From: Candidatus Binatia bacterium
GTDB lineage: Bacteria > Desulfobacterota > Binatia > Bin18
Reading direction: 5' to 3'
Assembly (NCBI GenBank): GCA_022826945.1
Contig: JAJDTY010000073.1
Coordinates: forward strand, 390,507 to 454,506
DNA length: 64,000 bases
Numbering within the stretch: the stretch's first letter is position 1; every line of letters begins with the position of its first letter. Of the stretch, positions 10,346-19,066 are shown in pieces. Under the pieces are notes generated by a model. The model had not been told where the DNA came from. It saw only the letters and a list, made by a program, of their open reading frames with translations, and ran no database searches. A program made the position numbers and the translations under genes.

Positions 10346-11107
10346 ATGGCCATACGGCTCCCTCTTATTGCCGGCAACTGGAAAATGCATAAGACGCCGG
10401 CTGAGACAGCTGAACTGCTCTCAGCCCTAGTCGCGCGGCTGCCGACGACGCTCTCAGGTCGGGAGGTTGTGGTCGCTCCCCCCTTTATCGCGTTGGAGAC
10501 TGCGGCTCGAACGCTACGTGGCAGCCCGATCCGTCTCTCGGCCCAGAATCTCCATACTGAGACACACGGCGCGTTCACTGGCGAGGTGTCTGGACCGATG
10601 CTGAAGGCTGTCGGCTGCCAGTACGTTATTATCGGGCATTCGGAACGTCGCCAGTATTATGGAGAAACCGACGAACAGGTCGCCCAAAAAGTCAAAGCCG
10701 CCCAGCGTGACAGCCTGACTCCCATCATGTGTGTGGGAGAAACCTTGGCCGAACGCGAACGCGGCGATATGTTTAGCGTGATCTCGCGTCAGATTCGTGC
10801 TGGTCTGGCAGGTCAGACCGCCCAAGCCATTGCGGCCCTTGTCCTGGCCTATGAGCCAATCTGGGCCATTGGCACGGGGAAGACCGCTTCGCCTGAACAG
10901 GCCCAGGAGGTACATGCGACCATTCGACAGACGCTCAGTGAACTCGCCGATCAGTCTAGTGCTGCGGCGGTCCGCATTGTGTACGGCGGCAGCGTCAAGC
11001 CGGACAACGTCGATGGACTGTTGGTCCAGCCCGATATTGATGGCGCGTTGGTCGGTGGAGCCAGCTTGCAAGCGGACTCATTTGCCCGTATCGTTCACTT
11101 TGAGTAG
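10346..11107 (+). CDS. tpiA: triose-phosphate isomerase
   Basis: Interconverts dihydroxyacetone phosphate and glyceraldehyde 3-phosphate. 253 residues, normal. Active-site residues are all visible: Asn11 and Lys13 in AGNWKMHK, His98 in IIGHSERR, Glu170 in AYEPIWAIGTG, and the phosphate-binding YGGSVKPDN near the C-terminus. ATG at 10346 gives the conserved MAIRLPLIAGNWK start; an in-frame upstream ATG inside gap is rejected. Located between gap (8-base gap) and secG (11-base gap), so probably one transcript. Confidence 0.97.
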   Translation: MAIRLPLIAGNWKMHKTPAETAELLSALVARLPTTLSGREVVVAPPFIALETAARTLRGSPIRLSAQNLHTETHGAFTGEVSGPMLKAVGCQYVIIGHSERRQYYGETDEQVAQKVKAAQRDSLTPIMCVGETLAERERGDMFSVISRQIRAGLAGQTAQAIAALVLAYEPIWAIGTGKTASPEQAQEVHATIRQTLSELADQSSAAAVRIVYGGSVKPDNVDGLLVQPDIDGALVGGASLQADSFARIVHFE

Positions 11108-11118
11108 GATATGCTCCC

Positions 11119-11586
11119 ATGATGTATACAGCCCTGATTGGTCTGCATGTTTTCGCCTGTATTTTTCTGATCGCGGTCGTGCTTTTACAAACCGGCAAAG
11201 GGGCTGACATGGGAGCCGTGTTCGGCGGCGGCTCAAGCGAAACCGTCTTTGGCAGTTCCGGGGCGGGCAATTTTCTGACAAAGCTGACCACCGGCATCGC
11301 CATCCTCTTTATGTTGACCTCGCTAGTCATGACCTATGGGCTCGCACGTCAAACCTCGCAGAGTTTGTTTGACGACGTTCCTGCCCCAACGGTCCCCCAA
11401 GAGCCAGCCGAGGGAATCCCGTCGGCTGGTACGGCGGAAGGCCAGGCCTCAGACGCACAATCTGTCGCCCCTCCGCTGACCGAGACCGAGGCAGGAACGG
11501 AAGCCACTTCAGAGTCGGCAGCACCGGCAGCATCCGCAAGCGAAGAGCCGCAGGGTGATGCGCCAGCGGCAACACCGAGCAGCTAA
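11119..11586 (+). CDS. secG: protein translocase subunit SecG
   Basis: Small membrane subunit of the SecYEG translocon. Two membrane helices (about 3-22 and 55-75) flank the conserved cytosolic loop LLQTGKGADMGAVFGGGSSETVFGSSGAGNFLTK, seen as LLQTGKGADMG then VFGSSGAGNFLTK. After the second helix comes an unusually long Ala/Pro/Glu-rich tail (about residues 85-155), which looks disordered and makes the protein longer than the usual 75-110 residues. The tpiA-secG arrangement is widespread in proteobacteria. Confidence 0.94.
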   Translation: MMYTALIGLHVFACIFLIAVVLLQTGKGADMGAVFGGGSSETVFGSSGAGNFLTKLTTGIAILFMLTSLVMTYGLARQTSQSLFDDVPAPTVPQEPAEGIPSAGTAEGQASDAQSVAPPLTETEAGTEATSESAAPAASASEEPQGDAPAATPSS

Positions 11587-11727
11587 TTCTTGAGAGTATC
11601 GGGTAAAACTCGCGTGCTGCACGCGCCGCGTAGTGTCTCGGGCAAATACGAGTTGGCCCAAGTCGTCCGACACTGACTCGGCTCGGTCTTACATGATCTT
11701 GCAGCGGTAAACACACAGGAGCAACGC

Positions 11728-13134
11728 ATGTCTCATACTCACGCGGTCGTCATTGGTGGCAGCATGGCCGGCTTGTGCACCGCACGCGTACTCAGCTCGC
11801 ATTTCGACAGAGTTACCGTCCTGGACCGGGATACCTGCCCTGATGGTGCGCAGGAACGTGCCGGGGTTCCGCAGAGCCGTCACGTCCATGCGCTGCTCGT
11901 GCGCGGACGGCGAGAGCTCAACCGTCTCTTTCCAGGCTTTGACACTCTGATGCTTGAGCGTGGGGCGTATGAGATTGACTTTGGCAACGACTTTGCCACG
12001 CTCCGGAACTGGGGCTGGGAGCCCCGTCGTCCCACCGGTATGCTGACGCTGTTCGCCAGTCGCTATCTGATTGAATCAACCGTCCGGGAGTTGTTTTGCA
12101 AGCTCCCCAATGTTGAGATCCGCGATCAAACGAGTGCGACCAGCCTGGGCATGGCTGCCGCTGGCCCTCCGCGTATTGATACCGTACATCTCGTACCGCA
12201 CGACGCGGGGGAACCCAGTTCGATTCAGTCTGACTTGATCGTTGACGCCAGTGGGCGGGCATCAAAAGCGCCGAGCTGGCTCCAGGAACTCGGCATTGCG
12301 CCTCCTCCTGAGACTGTTGTGGATGCGCATACAGGCTACAGTTCGCGCTGGTATCAAGCACCGGACCATCTCCCCAAGGACTGGTGGTGGAAGGGCGTTT
12401 GGCTCGACCTGAAACTGCCGGAACACCCCCTGGCCGGCGTGCTCTTCCCGGTCGAACGCAACCGCTGGATTGTCACCCTAGCCGGCGTCTCCAAGCACTA
12501 TCCGCCCAAGGACGAGGAGGAGTTTACGGCGGCGCTTTCACGACTGCGCTCTCCGGTCTTGGCTGACGCAGTACGTCTCGCCGAGCCCATCTCTTCGGTC
12601 TATGCCTACCGGAAAATGGCAAACCGATTCCGTCGGTATGAAAAATGGAAAACACGCGTGGACGGCTTTATTGCCGTCGGCGATTCCACCTGCGCGTTTA
12701 ATCCGGTGTATGGACAAGGCATGACAACCGGGACCCTCTCGGCCGGCGTGCTGGACGAGTGCCTCAAAAAATACGGTCCGACGCATCCGGACCTATCGCG
12801 ACATTTCTTTAAGGCCCAGGCTCGGGTCCAGGCCGCCCCGTGGGGTCTCGCAACCGGAGCCGACTTTAGCCTGCCGACAACGGAAGGTGAACGGCCAAAA
12901 GGCGCGCGTCTTGTTGGGCCCTACATGAATGCCCTTTTCATGGCCGCTATTGAAGACATGACCCTCCGGCGTCACATCGGTGAAGTCCTTCAGATGCTCA
13001 AGCCACCCTCCAGCTTCTTTACCCCAGCAGTTATGGGGCGCGTGGCCAAAGGCACATTCCGGCGGTGGCGGCGGCATCAATCCGAGCAGCCGGCTCCTCC
13101 GGCCATGCCACCCACGCCGATGCCCGTGGTCTAG
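11728..13134 (+). CDS. FAD-dependent oxidoreductase (geranylgeranyl reductase / aromatic hydroxylase superfamily)
   Basis: 468-residue flavoprotein with a Rossmann FAD site at the N-terminus (VVIGGSMAGLCTARVL, residues 7-22), an adenine-ribose Asp near LDRD (about 32-35), and the second FAD motif VGDSTCAFNPVYGQGM (about 316-331), the arrangement of the p-hydroxybenzoate hydroxylase/geranylgeranyl reductase superfamily. A C-terminal hydrophobic helix is not obvious. The substrate cannot be told. It lies between secG and tRNA-Leu, 141 bases after secG, with CAGGAGCAACGC as ribosome site, and has no obvious pathway partner nearby. Confidence 0.85.
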   Translation: MSHTHAVVIGGSMAGLCTARVLSSHFDRVTVLDRDTCPDGAQERAGVPQSRHVHALLVRGRRELNRLFPGFDTLMLERGAYEIDFGNDFATLRNWGWEPRRPTGMLTLFASRYLIESTVRELFCKLPNVEIRDQTSATSLGMAAAGPPRIDTVHLVPHDAGEPSSIQSDLIVDASGRASKAPSWLQELGIAPPPETVVDAHTGYSSRWYQAPDHLPKDWWWKGVWLDLKLPEHPLAGVLFPVERNRWIVTLAGVSKHYPPKDEEEFTAALSRLRSPVLADAVRLAEPISSVYAYRKMANRFRRYEKWKTRVDGFIAVGDSTCAFNPVYGQGMTTGTLSAGVLDECLKKYGPTHPDLSRHFFKAQARVQAAPWGLATGADFSLPTTEGERPKGARLVGPYMNALFMAAIEDMTLRRHIGEVLQMLKPPSSFFTPAVMGRVAKGTFRRWRRHQSEQPAPPAMPPTPMPVV

Positions 13135-13234
13135 CGGGGATAACCGCGCCCCCTTCCCCCCCTAGACCAGCTCAAAAGAGCGCGGTATTATCCTCCGTCC
13201 ACATTCATCTTTATGGTGAAAGTGTCCTGTTTTC

Positions 13235-13318
13235 GCGAGGATGGCGGAACTGGTAGACGCGCTAGTTTGAGGGACTAGTGGGGTAACACCCGTGGGGGTT
13301 CAAGTCCCCCTCCTCGCA
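13235..13318 (+). tRNA. tRNA-Leu (anticodon GAG)
   Basis: Cloverleaf folded by eye: acceptor GCGAGGA (13235-13241) pairs with TCCTCGC (13311-13317), discriminator A at 13318; anticodon stem CTAGT/ACTAG with loop TTGAGGG gives GAG at 13269-13271; the T arm is GGGGG-TTCAAGT-CCCCC. A long class II variable arm (GTGGGGTAACACCC) is typical of tRNA-Leu. CCA is not encoded. Confidence 0.97.
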
Positions 13319-13412
13319 TACGCCTTACGAGCCGCAAACCGCCAAAATCAGCCTGCTTCCTCCACCCAGACGGCCAGACACCCTGAGCGGGTCTGGGCAG
13401 AGCTGGCCCTGC

Positions 13413-13625
13413 CTATTCCACCTCAAAGTGTATGATTTCCGTGAAGTCGTAATGCCGCTGATTCTTCGCCCGGTCAAGGACCGTCATTTCCTCGAGGCCC
13501 CAGATTCCGGGGGCCGAGCCGGGCGGCAGAGTGATGGTTACGCTGTGCTCAAACCACGCCAGAGAGCCGGGCGGAGCAGGTCCTGCCACTGGTGGGGACG
13601 GGAAGGAGGTGGTGCCGGCTCCCGT
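13413..13625 (-). pseudogene. protein-like remnant, C-terminal fragment of an unknown (possibly secreted) protein
   Basis: An open frame on the minus strand ends at TAG (13413-13415) and is open back to a TGA at 13626-13628 with no good start codon. Its last 45 residues read like real protein rather than noise: SVTITLPPGSAPGIWGLEEM then TVLDRAKNQRHYDFTEIIHF. The pattern resembles the end of immunoglobulin-like or hyalin-type secreted domains (my impression, not a search result). It fills most of the 397-base gap between tRNA-Leu and the M16 peptidase. Best read as a truncated gene remnant; a short coding gene with a GTG start is possible. Confidence 0.35.
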
Positions 13626-13715
13626 TCAACGTGAGACACTACCCCTCCGTGCTCGCCCGTCTGATACTCCGGTCTTTCTTGACTCCCTCTCGGGGGTGTG
13701 AAACACAGGGAGGCC

Positions 13716-16322
13716 ATGTCGAACGTCTCGTGGAACCCCACAGCCGACCCGCAACAGAATCCAGATCGTCTTCTTTTTACGCTCGAAAACGGCCTTCGCG
13801 TCGCCATTCAAGAAGACCATTTTGCGCCCGTCGTCGCCATCCAGATATGGGTCAAGGCCGGCAGTGCGGATGAGACTCCCGATGTTGCCGGCGCCGCCCA
13901 TGTCCACGAGCATATGCTCTTTAAGGGTACCCGGCGGCGTCCGGTCGGAGCCATCGCCACGGAAATCGAATCATCCGGTGGCAGCATTAACGCGTTTACC
14001 ACTGCGGATCATACCGTCTATCATATCGTCCTCGCCTCCCGACATTTTTCAGACGGTCTCGATATTCTGACCGATGCCATCCAAAACTCGACTTTTGATC
14101 CACGCGAACTGGACAAAGAACTCCAGGTCGTGATGGAAGAATGGAAGCGCGGCGAGGATTCACCCACCACGCGAGCGGCAACCGAGCTGTTTGAGGTTGC
14201 CTATACACAGCACCCGTACGGGCGTCCAATTATTGGCTATCGTGCAACCATTGAGGCACTCAATCGCGAGCGCGTCGTGCACTTCTACCAGCGCTGGTAC
14301 CATCCCAATAATATGACGGTAGTGATCGTTGGGGATATTGATCGGGAAAAAGCTCGACAAGAAGTCCAGCGGCTCTTTGACCAGACCCCCTCCGTGCAAC
14401 TTCCCGCCCGTCCTCGTCCGACCGAACCGGCCCAGACCGAGCTGCGCCTCTCCGTTGTGGATATGAACGTCGAGGAGTTCTACCTCTATATGGGCTTTCC
14501 TCTCCCGCCGGCTGAACATGAAGATATTTTCGCCCTTGATCTCCTCAGCTTTATCGTGGGCGGCGGAGAAAGCTCGGCGCTCGTCCAAAAGCTCCAAGCC
14601 GAACAGGAATTGGTCAACTGGATTACGGCCAGTGCCTACACACCGGCCGATTCTGGTCTGTTCATCCTGGCGGCAGCACTGGAACAAGAAAAGATTCGGT
14701 CAGCACTAGAACAGAGTTTGGCCCTGATCTTCCAGTACAAGCATACGCCTGTGACCCAGGCGGAACTCGACCGGGCTCGAACGAATCTCGCCAGTGATTT
14801 TGTTTACCGGCGGGAGACCGTCCAAGGCCAAGCCCGCCAACTGGGGTATTTTCTCACGGTCTTCTCTGACCCCGACTATGAGCAACGCTATCTCACCGGC
14901 TTGGCTGCGGTTACGCCTCGGGACATTCAGCGTGTCGCGCGCCAGTACCTCTCTCCCACAAGTCTCAGCGCCATCATCCTGGGCAAGACACAGGACACCC
15001 GTATCCCGACTGCCGAGGAACTCGCACAATTGTGCCACCACCTCGACCAACCGGCCAGCAAAGCTGGCACCCCAGCGGAAACGAACGGGGCGAACGGCAA
15101 CGCGGTGACGGCCGTTCGCCTCGATAATGGCGTTCGTCTACTGGTGAAGGAACACCACGGCATCCCGGTCATGGCGGTTCAAGCGGCAACGCTCGGTGGC
15201 CTCTTGTTTGAAGACGAACACAACGTTGGCATTAGCAATTTCATTGCCGGCATGTTGACTCGTGGCAGCCAACAATTCTCACGCCTCAGCCTAGCGGAAG
15301 CGGTTGAATCGCTAGCAGGTGGCCTAAGCGGCTTTTCCGGACGGAATAGTTTGGGCTTATCGGGCTCGTTTCTCACGACCCACGTCGATGAAGGTATTGA
15401 TATTTTCCTTGAGACCTTACTCCATCCAACTTTTCCAGCCGATGAAGTAGAAAAACGTCGTCGTGAGATTTTACTGGCCCTCAAAAATCGTGAAGATGAT
15501 CTCGCCCAGGTTGCTTTCGATTTGTTTTACCAAACCTTGTACGAGACGCATCCTTATCGCCTGCTTACCCTCGGCAGCGAAGCCAGCGTCAGTGCCATGA
15601 CACAAGAGCAGGTTGCCGCTTACTACAAAACCCTCCTCGATCCTGAACGCTTGGTGCTGAGTGTTGTTGGCGACGTTGAGACAACGCAACTGATTGACCG
15701 CCTGAGTGCCGGATTATCGACCCTACCCGCAGTCTCGCCCCCCTCCGCTCCCGCGCCAGAGGCTCGCCCTCTTGGTGTGCGGACCGCAACCAAGAGGGTA
15801 GAGAAACAACAGGCTCATGTGGTTCTGGGCTTTCAAGGCGTCACGCTTGACAATCCAGACCGATATGCGCTGAAAGTCCTCGATACCATCCTGTCTCGCC
15901 AAGGGGGACGGCTGTTCTATGAGGTGCGTGAACAGCGTGCCCTTGCCTATTCTGTAACCGCGTTCAGTGTTGAAGGCCTCGCCCCAGGGACGTTTGGTGT
16001 GTACTTGGGCACAGACCCTGGCCGCGTAGACGAAGCGGTAAGCGCCACACAAGCGGAGTTGGAACGCCTCCGCCAGGAGAAAGTCACGGCTGATGAACTT
16101 GAACGAGCCAAGAAATATATGACCGGCAGCTATGAGATTTCCCTCCAATCAAATACCGCGCAATCTGAAGAATTGGCCTTTAACGAACTGTACGGTCTCG
16201 GGCATACGCATGGGCGTCGCTATCTCGACTATATCCAGCAGGTGACGGAGGCAGATGTGCAGCGCGTTGCCAATACCTACCTTAATCCAGCCGAGCAGAC
16301 TCTGGTTATTGTGGGCCAATAA
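13716..16322 (+). CDS. M16 family zinc metallopeptidase (two-module pitrilysin/insulinase-like)
   Basis: About 868 residues containing two M16 modules in tandem. The first carries the inverted zinc motif HVHEH (HxxEH, 62-66) with the downstream Glu supplied by the VMEEWKRGED region, so it is the catalytic half. The second (from about residue 470, VRLDNGVRLLVKEHHGIPVMA) keeps the fold but lacks HxxEH, as usual in non-catalytic halves. No signal peptide is apparent. ATG at 13716 follows AGGGAGG closely; an in-frame GTG at 13698 is an alternative. It heads a plus-strand run with prmA (11 bases later) and rsmE. Role: probably peptide or processing protease; substrate unknown. Confidence 0.92.
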   Translation: MSNVSWNPTADPQQNPDRLLFTLENGLRVAIQEDHFAPVVAIQIWVKAGSADETPDVAGAAHVHEHMLFKGTRRRPVGAIATEIESSGGSINAFTTADHTVYHIVLASRHFSDGLDILTDAIQNSTFDPRELDKELQVVMEEWKRGEDSPTTRAATELFEVAYTQHPYGRPIIGYRATIEALNRERVVHFYQRWYHPNNMTVVIVGDIDREKARQEVQRLFDQTPSVQLPARPRPTEPAQTELRLSVVDMNVEEFYLYMGFPLPPAEHEDIFALDLLSFIVGGGESSALVQKLQAEQELVNWITASAYTPADSGLFILAAALEQEKIRSALEQSLALIFQYKHTPVTQAELDRARTNLASDFVYRRETVQGQARQLGYFLTVFSDPDYEQRYLTGLAAVTPRDIQRVARQYLSPTSLSAIILGKTQDTRIPTAEELAQLCHHLDQPASKAGTPAETNGANGNAVTAVRLDNGVRLLVKEHHGIPVMAVQAATLGGLLFEDEHNVGISNFIAGMLTRGSQQFSRLSLAEAVESLAGGLSGFSGRNSLGLSGSFLTTHVDEGIDIFLETLLHPTFPADEVEKRRREILLALKNREDDLAQVAFDLFYQTLYETHPYRLLTLGSEASVSAMTQEQVAAYYKTLLDPERLVLSVVGDVETTQLIDRLSAGLSTLPAVSPPSAPAPEARPLGVRTATKRVEKQQAHVVLGFQGVTLDNPDRYALKVLDTILSRQGGRLFYEVREQRALAYSVTAFSVEGLAPGTFGVYLGTDPGRVDEAVSATQAELERLRQEKVTADELERAKKYMTGSYEISLQSNTAQSEELAFNELYGLGHTHGRRYLDYIQQVTEADVQRVANTYLNPAEQTLVIVGQ

Positions 16323-16333
16323 GTTCATAGATT

Positions 16334-17239
16334 ATGGGCGCAGAGCGATGGCTGCGTGTTGCGGTATCTGTCCCTACTGAGGCGGTCGAGATCGTCTCCT
16401 ATTTTCTGATCGAACTCGGCTCAAGCGGTATTGCTGAGGAGGAATGGAAACCAGACACGCCGCCACCAGCCTGGACGCTCGTCCAGGGATTTTTTCCCCC
16501 AGACCGGGATTCCGGAACGTTGTTGGCAAGCCTCACGAATTATCTCCAGGGTATCGCCACTGAGTATCCTACCTTGCTCACCTGCATTCCCGAGTGTGAG
16601 GTCATTACCAGCGACACCTGGCAAGACCGATGGAAAACCCATTTCCCTCCCCTCCCGGTTGGACAACGTTTACTCATTCTTCCGCCCTGGGAGGTCCGAC
16701 CTGTGCAATCGAGGCGAGAGGTGATTGAGATTAATCCCAGTATGGCCTTCGGCACAGGGCATCACGCGACCACGTACACCTGTCTGGAGGTGCTCGAAGC
16801 GTTGTGTGACACGTATGGTCCTCCGGCGCGAGCCCTCGACCTGGGCACCGGCTCTGGAATTCTGGCTATTGCCTTAGCTAAACTAGGGACTCCTTCAGTC
16901 TGGGCAACAGATATCGATCCGAGCGCACGTGAGGAAGCGCAGAAGAATGCACTAGTGAACGGCGTCGCGACAGCCGTCCGCATCAGTGCCGCCAGCCTCA
17001 ACGAACTTCCAGCTTATTTTCAGTTGGTCGTCGCCAACCTTTTTGCCTCAACGCTGACGGCACTCTGTCCAGCGCTCACGCAAGTACTGACGCGTTCCGG
17101 ACACGCCATTTTATCCGGGATCCAGAGCGACCAGGCCGAGTCCGTGCTTCAGGCATTCAGCGCGCCAGAGTGGATGCTGGTAGAACGCTGCTCCAAAGAC
17201 GACTGGACAACCCTGGTCTTGCGTCGGGACTCCGACTGA
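16334..17239 (+). CDS. prmA: ribosomal protein L11 methyltransferase
   Basis: S-adenosylmethionine-dependent methyltransferase that modifies L11. 301 residues. An N-terminal substrate-binding domain is followed by the characteristic FGTGHHATT (about residue 137) and the AdoMet-binding DLGTGSGILAIALAKLG (about 168-184), then ATDIDP and VVANLFASTL as the catalytic-region block. All are PrmA hallmarks. Adjacent rsmE (16 bases downstream) is a common partner, giving a ribosome-modification pair. Confidence 0.94.
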   Translation: MGAERWLRVAVSVPTEAVEIVSYFLIELGSSGIAEEEWKPDTPPPAWTLVQGFFPPDRDSGTLLASLTNYLQGIATEYPTLLTCIPECEVITSDTWQDRWKTHFPPLPVGQRLLILPPWEVRPVQSRREVIEINPSMAFGTGHHATTYTCLEVLEALCDTYGPPARALDLGTGSGILAIALAKLGTPSVWATDIDPSAREEAQKNALVNGVATAVRISAASLNELPAYFQLVVANLFASTLTALCPALTQVLTRSGHAILSGIQSDQAESVLQAFSAPEWMLVERCSKDDWTTLVLRRDSD

Positions 17240-17255
17240 CCGGACAGCAGGTGAT

Positions 17256-18002
17256 ATGCGGCGCTTCTCCATCCCATCCCAGGCCATCACTCAGGACCGT
17301 GCCCAGCTCAGCGGGGCGGAGTTTCATCATCTGCGTCACGTCCTGCGGCTCGGTCGTGGCGCACGCATTACCCTATACGATGAAAGAGGCGCGACCTACC
17401 ACGGTGAGATTCTCCGTATCGCGCCGACATATGCTGAGATCAGCATCACGCAACACCAGTCAGCGGCACCATCCTCTTTACACCTCACACTGGCTCAGGG
17501 CACGCTCAAAGGACGCAAAATGGACCTCGTGATTGAAAAAGCCACCGAACTCGGCGTTCATGTTATTGTGCCCCTTGTCTCAGCCTTTACAGTTGCCCGT
17601 ATTCCTGACGGCAAACGGGCTGAACGGACAGCGCGCTGGCAGCATATCGCCCGTGCTGCGGCAAAACAGTCGGGCAGCCCGCCGCCCGAGATTCGCCCCC
17701 CGCAGTCTTTTCCTGAGTTCTTGCATTCTGTTCCGACTCCTTCAGGGAAGCTTATTTTCTCAGAACGAGAGCGGACGCTGCACCTCAGGGAGTTTGCCCA
17801 ACACACCACTCAGTTCGACTCCCTGCATATTCTCGTTGGTCCGGAAGGCGGCTTTGCTCCTGAAGAAATCCAGCAGGCCCAGGCCGCCGGGTTTGTGTCG
17901 GTCAGTTTAGGCGCTTCGGTGCTGCGGGCTGAGACGGCGAGTATCACTGCTGTCGCCCTGTGTCAGTTTCTGTGGCGCGATATCCATTCCCCCTTGCCTT
18001 AA
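17256..18002 (+). CDS. rsmE: 16S rRNA m3U1498 methyltransferase RsmE
   Basis: SPOUT-class methyltransferase that makes m3U1498 in 16S rRNA. 248 residues, typical. An N-terminal PUA-like RNA-binding region includes HHLRHVLRLGRGARITLYD. The C-terminal knot shows ILVGPEGGFAPEEI and SLGASVLRAETASITA, the AdoMet-binding signatures of RsmE. CAGGTGAT precedes the ATG. It closes the M16-prmA-rsmE run; gshB starts 88 bases later. Confidence 0.95.
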   Translation: MRRFSIPSQAITQDRAQLSGAEFHHLRHVLRLGRGARITLYDERGATYHGEILRIAPTYAEISITQHQSAAPSSLHLTLAQGTLKGRKMDLVIEKATELGVHVIVPLVSAFTVARIPDGKRAERTARWQHIARAAAKQSGSPPPEIRPPQSFPEFLHSVPTPSGKLIFSERERTLHLREFAQHTTQFDSLHILVGPEGGFAPEEIQQAQAAGFVSVSLGASVLRAETASITAVALCQFLWRDIHSPLP

Positions 18003-18090
18003 GCCCAATGACTGCCTAGCATGCCGCACCTGTGGACAGAGGAAATCCTTCTTCGTCTTGATGGAAGCGCGCCGGCTAAGAGGAGGCAGC

Positions 18091-19056
18091 ATGATGCGTT
18101 TCGCCTTTATTATGGACCCGATTCAACACGTCCTGATCGACAAAGACACCACCTTTGTTTTTATGCTTGAGGCACAGGCACGTGGCCACGAGGTCTGGTA
18201 TCTGGAAATGTCCGACTTGTTTATTGAACGCACGCGCGCCATGGGTCGGGCTCGCCAGATCGAACTGCGCCGGGAGCTGGACAATCATTTTACCTTTGGT
18301 GCAGAGCACACGGGCCCGTTGGGTGAGTTTGATGCGATTTTCATGCGCAAAGATCCGCCCTTTGATATTGCCTATCTGCACGCGACCCAGTTGCTCGACC
18401 TTGCCCAGAATGAGGGCGCGGTTGTCCTCAATCGTCCCGCCGGCCTACGCGCAGCGAACGAGAAACTCTACGCTCTCAACTTTCCCAGCGTCATCCCCGT
18501 TACCTTGATCACCCACGACGCCAAGCGCCTCAAAGCCTTTCTCGATGAGCTGGGTGGAGAGATGATTATTAAGCCCATAGACGGTCATGGCGGTGCCGGT
18601 ATTTTTTATGTCCGTCAGGATGATCGGAATCTGAATTCCATCCTCGAAACCCTGACTCAGGACGGGCGCGAGGCCATCATTGCCCAGCAGTATATCCCGG
18701 AGGTCCGTCGGGGCGACAAGCGTCTTATCGCCCTGAACGGCGAGCCCATCGGTTGTACCCTGCGTGTACCCCGGGCCGATGAAAATCGGGGCAATATCCA
18801 CGTGGGTGGAACCTGCGTCAAGGCGGACATCACCGACCGCGATAAAGAGATCTGTCAAACCGTCGCCCCGTTTCTCCAGAGGGACGGGTTGTATTTTGTC
18901 GGGCTCGACATCATTGGCGACTACCTGACCGAGGTTAATGTCACCAGCCCAACCGGTGTGCAGGAAATTGATCGGCTCAACCAGACCTGCCTGGAAGCCC
19001 AGGTTATTGACTTTGCCGAGCGGCAGGTAACAGCGCAGTCGCGTCCCCGTGCGTAA
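18091..19056 (+). CDS. gshB: glutathione synthase
   Basis: ATP-grasp ligase that joins gamma-glutamylcysteine and glycine. 321 residues, the proteobacterial size. The N-terminal domain shows FAFIMDPIQHVLIDKDTTF and the conserved FMRKDPPFDIAYL segment; the ATP-grasp core shows MIIKPIDGHGGAGIF and DIIGDYLTEVNVTSPTG, the last being a GshB hallmark. AGAGGAGG lies 4 bases before ATG 18091 and 7 before ATG 18094, so either may be used. Glutathione made here fits the glutathione-dependent formaldehyde dehydrogenase at 30.5 kb. yhhQ follows after 10 bases. Confidence 0.95.
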   Translation: MMRFAFIMDPIQHVLIDKDTTFVFMLEAQARGHEVWYLEMSDLFIERTRAMGRARQIELRRELDNHFTFGAEHTGPLGEFDAIFMRKDPPFDIAYLHATQLLDLAQNEGAVVLNRPAGLRAANEKLYALNFPSVIPVTLITHDAKRLKAFLDELGGEMIIKPIDGHGGAGIFYVRQDDRNLNSILETLTQDGREAIIAQQYIPEVRRGDKRLIALNGEPIGCTLRVPRADENRGNIHVGGTCVKADITDRDKEICQTVAPFLQRDGLYFVGLDIIGDYLTEVNVTSPTGVQEIDRLNQTCLEAQVIDFAERQVTAQSRPRA

Positions 19057-19066
19057 CTGACATCCA

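Noticed and set aside
11587..11727. Possible tRNA or small RNA after secG
   Set aside because: The gap contains some short inverted repeats but no cloverleaf; the tRNA-Leu expected there is found at 13235 instead.
13367..13400. Hairpin CCAGAC/GTCTGG downstream of tRNA-Leu as a terminator
   Set aside because: The stem is interrupted by mismatches, has no T-run and lies about 60 bases from the tRNA; not strong enough.
14160..14687. Long antisense open frame within the M16 peptidase gene
   Set aside because: Overlaps a strongly conserved catalytic module in the opposite strand; no independent support.
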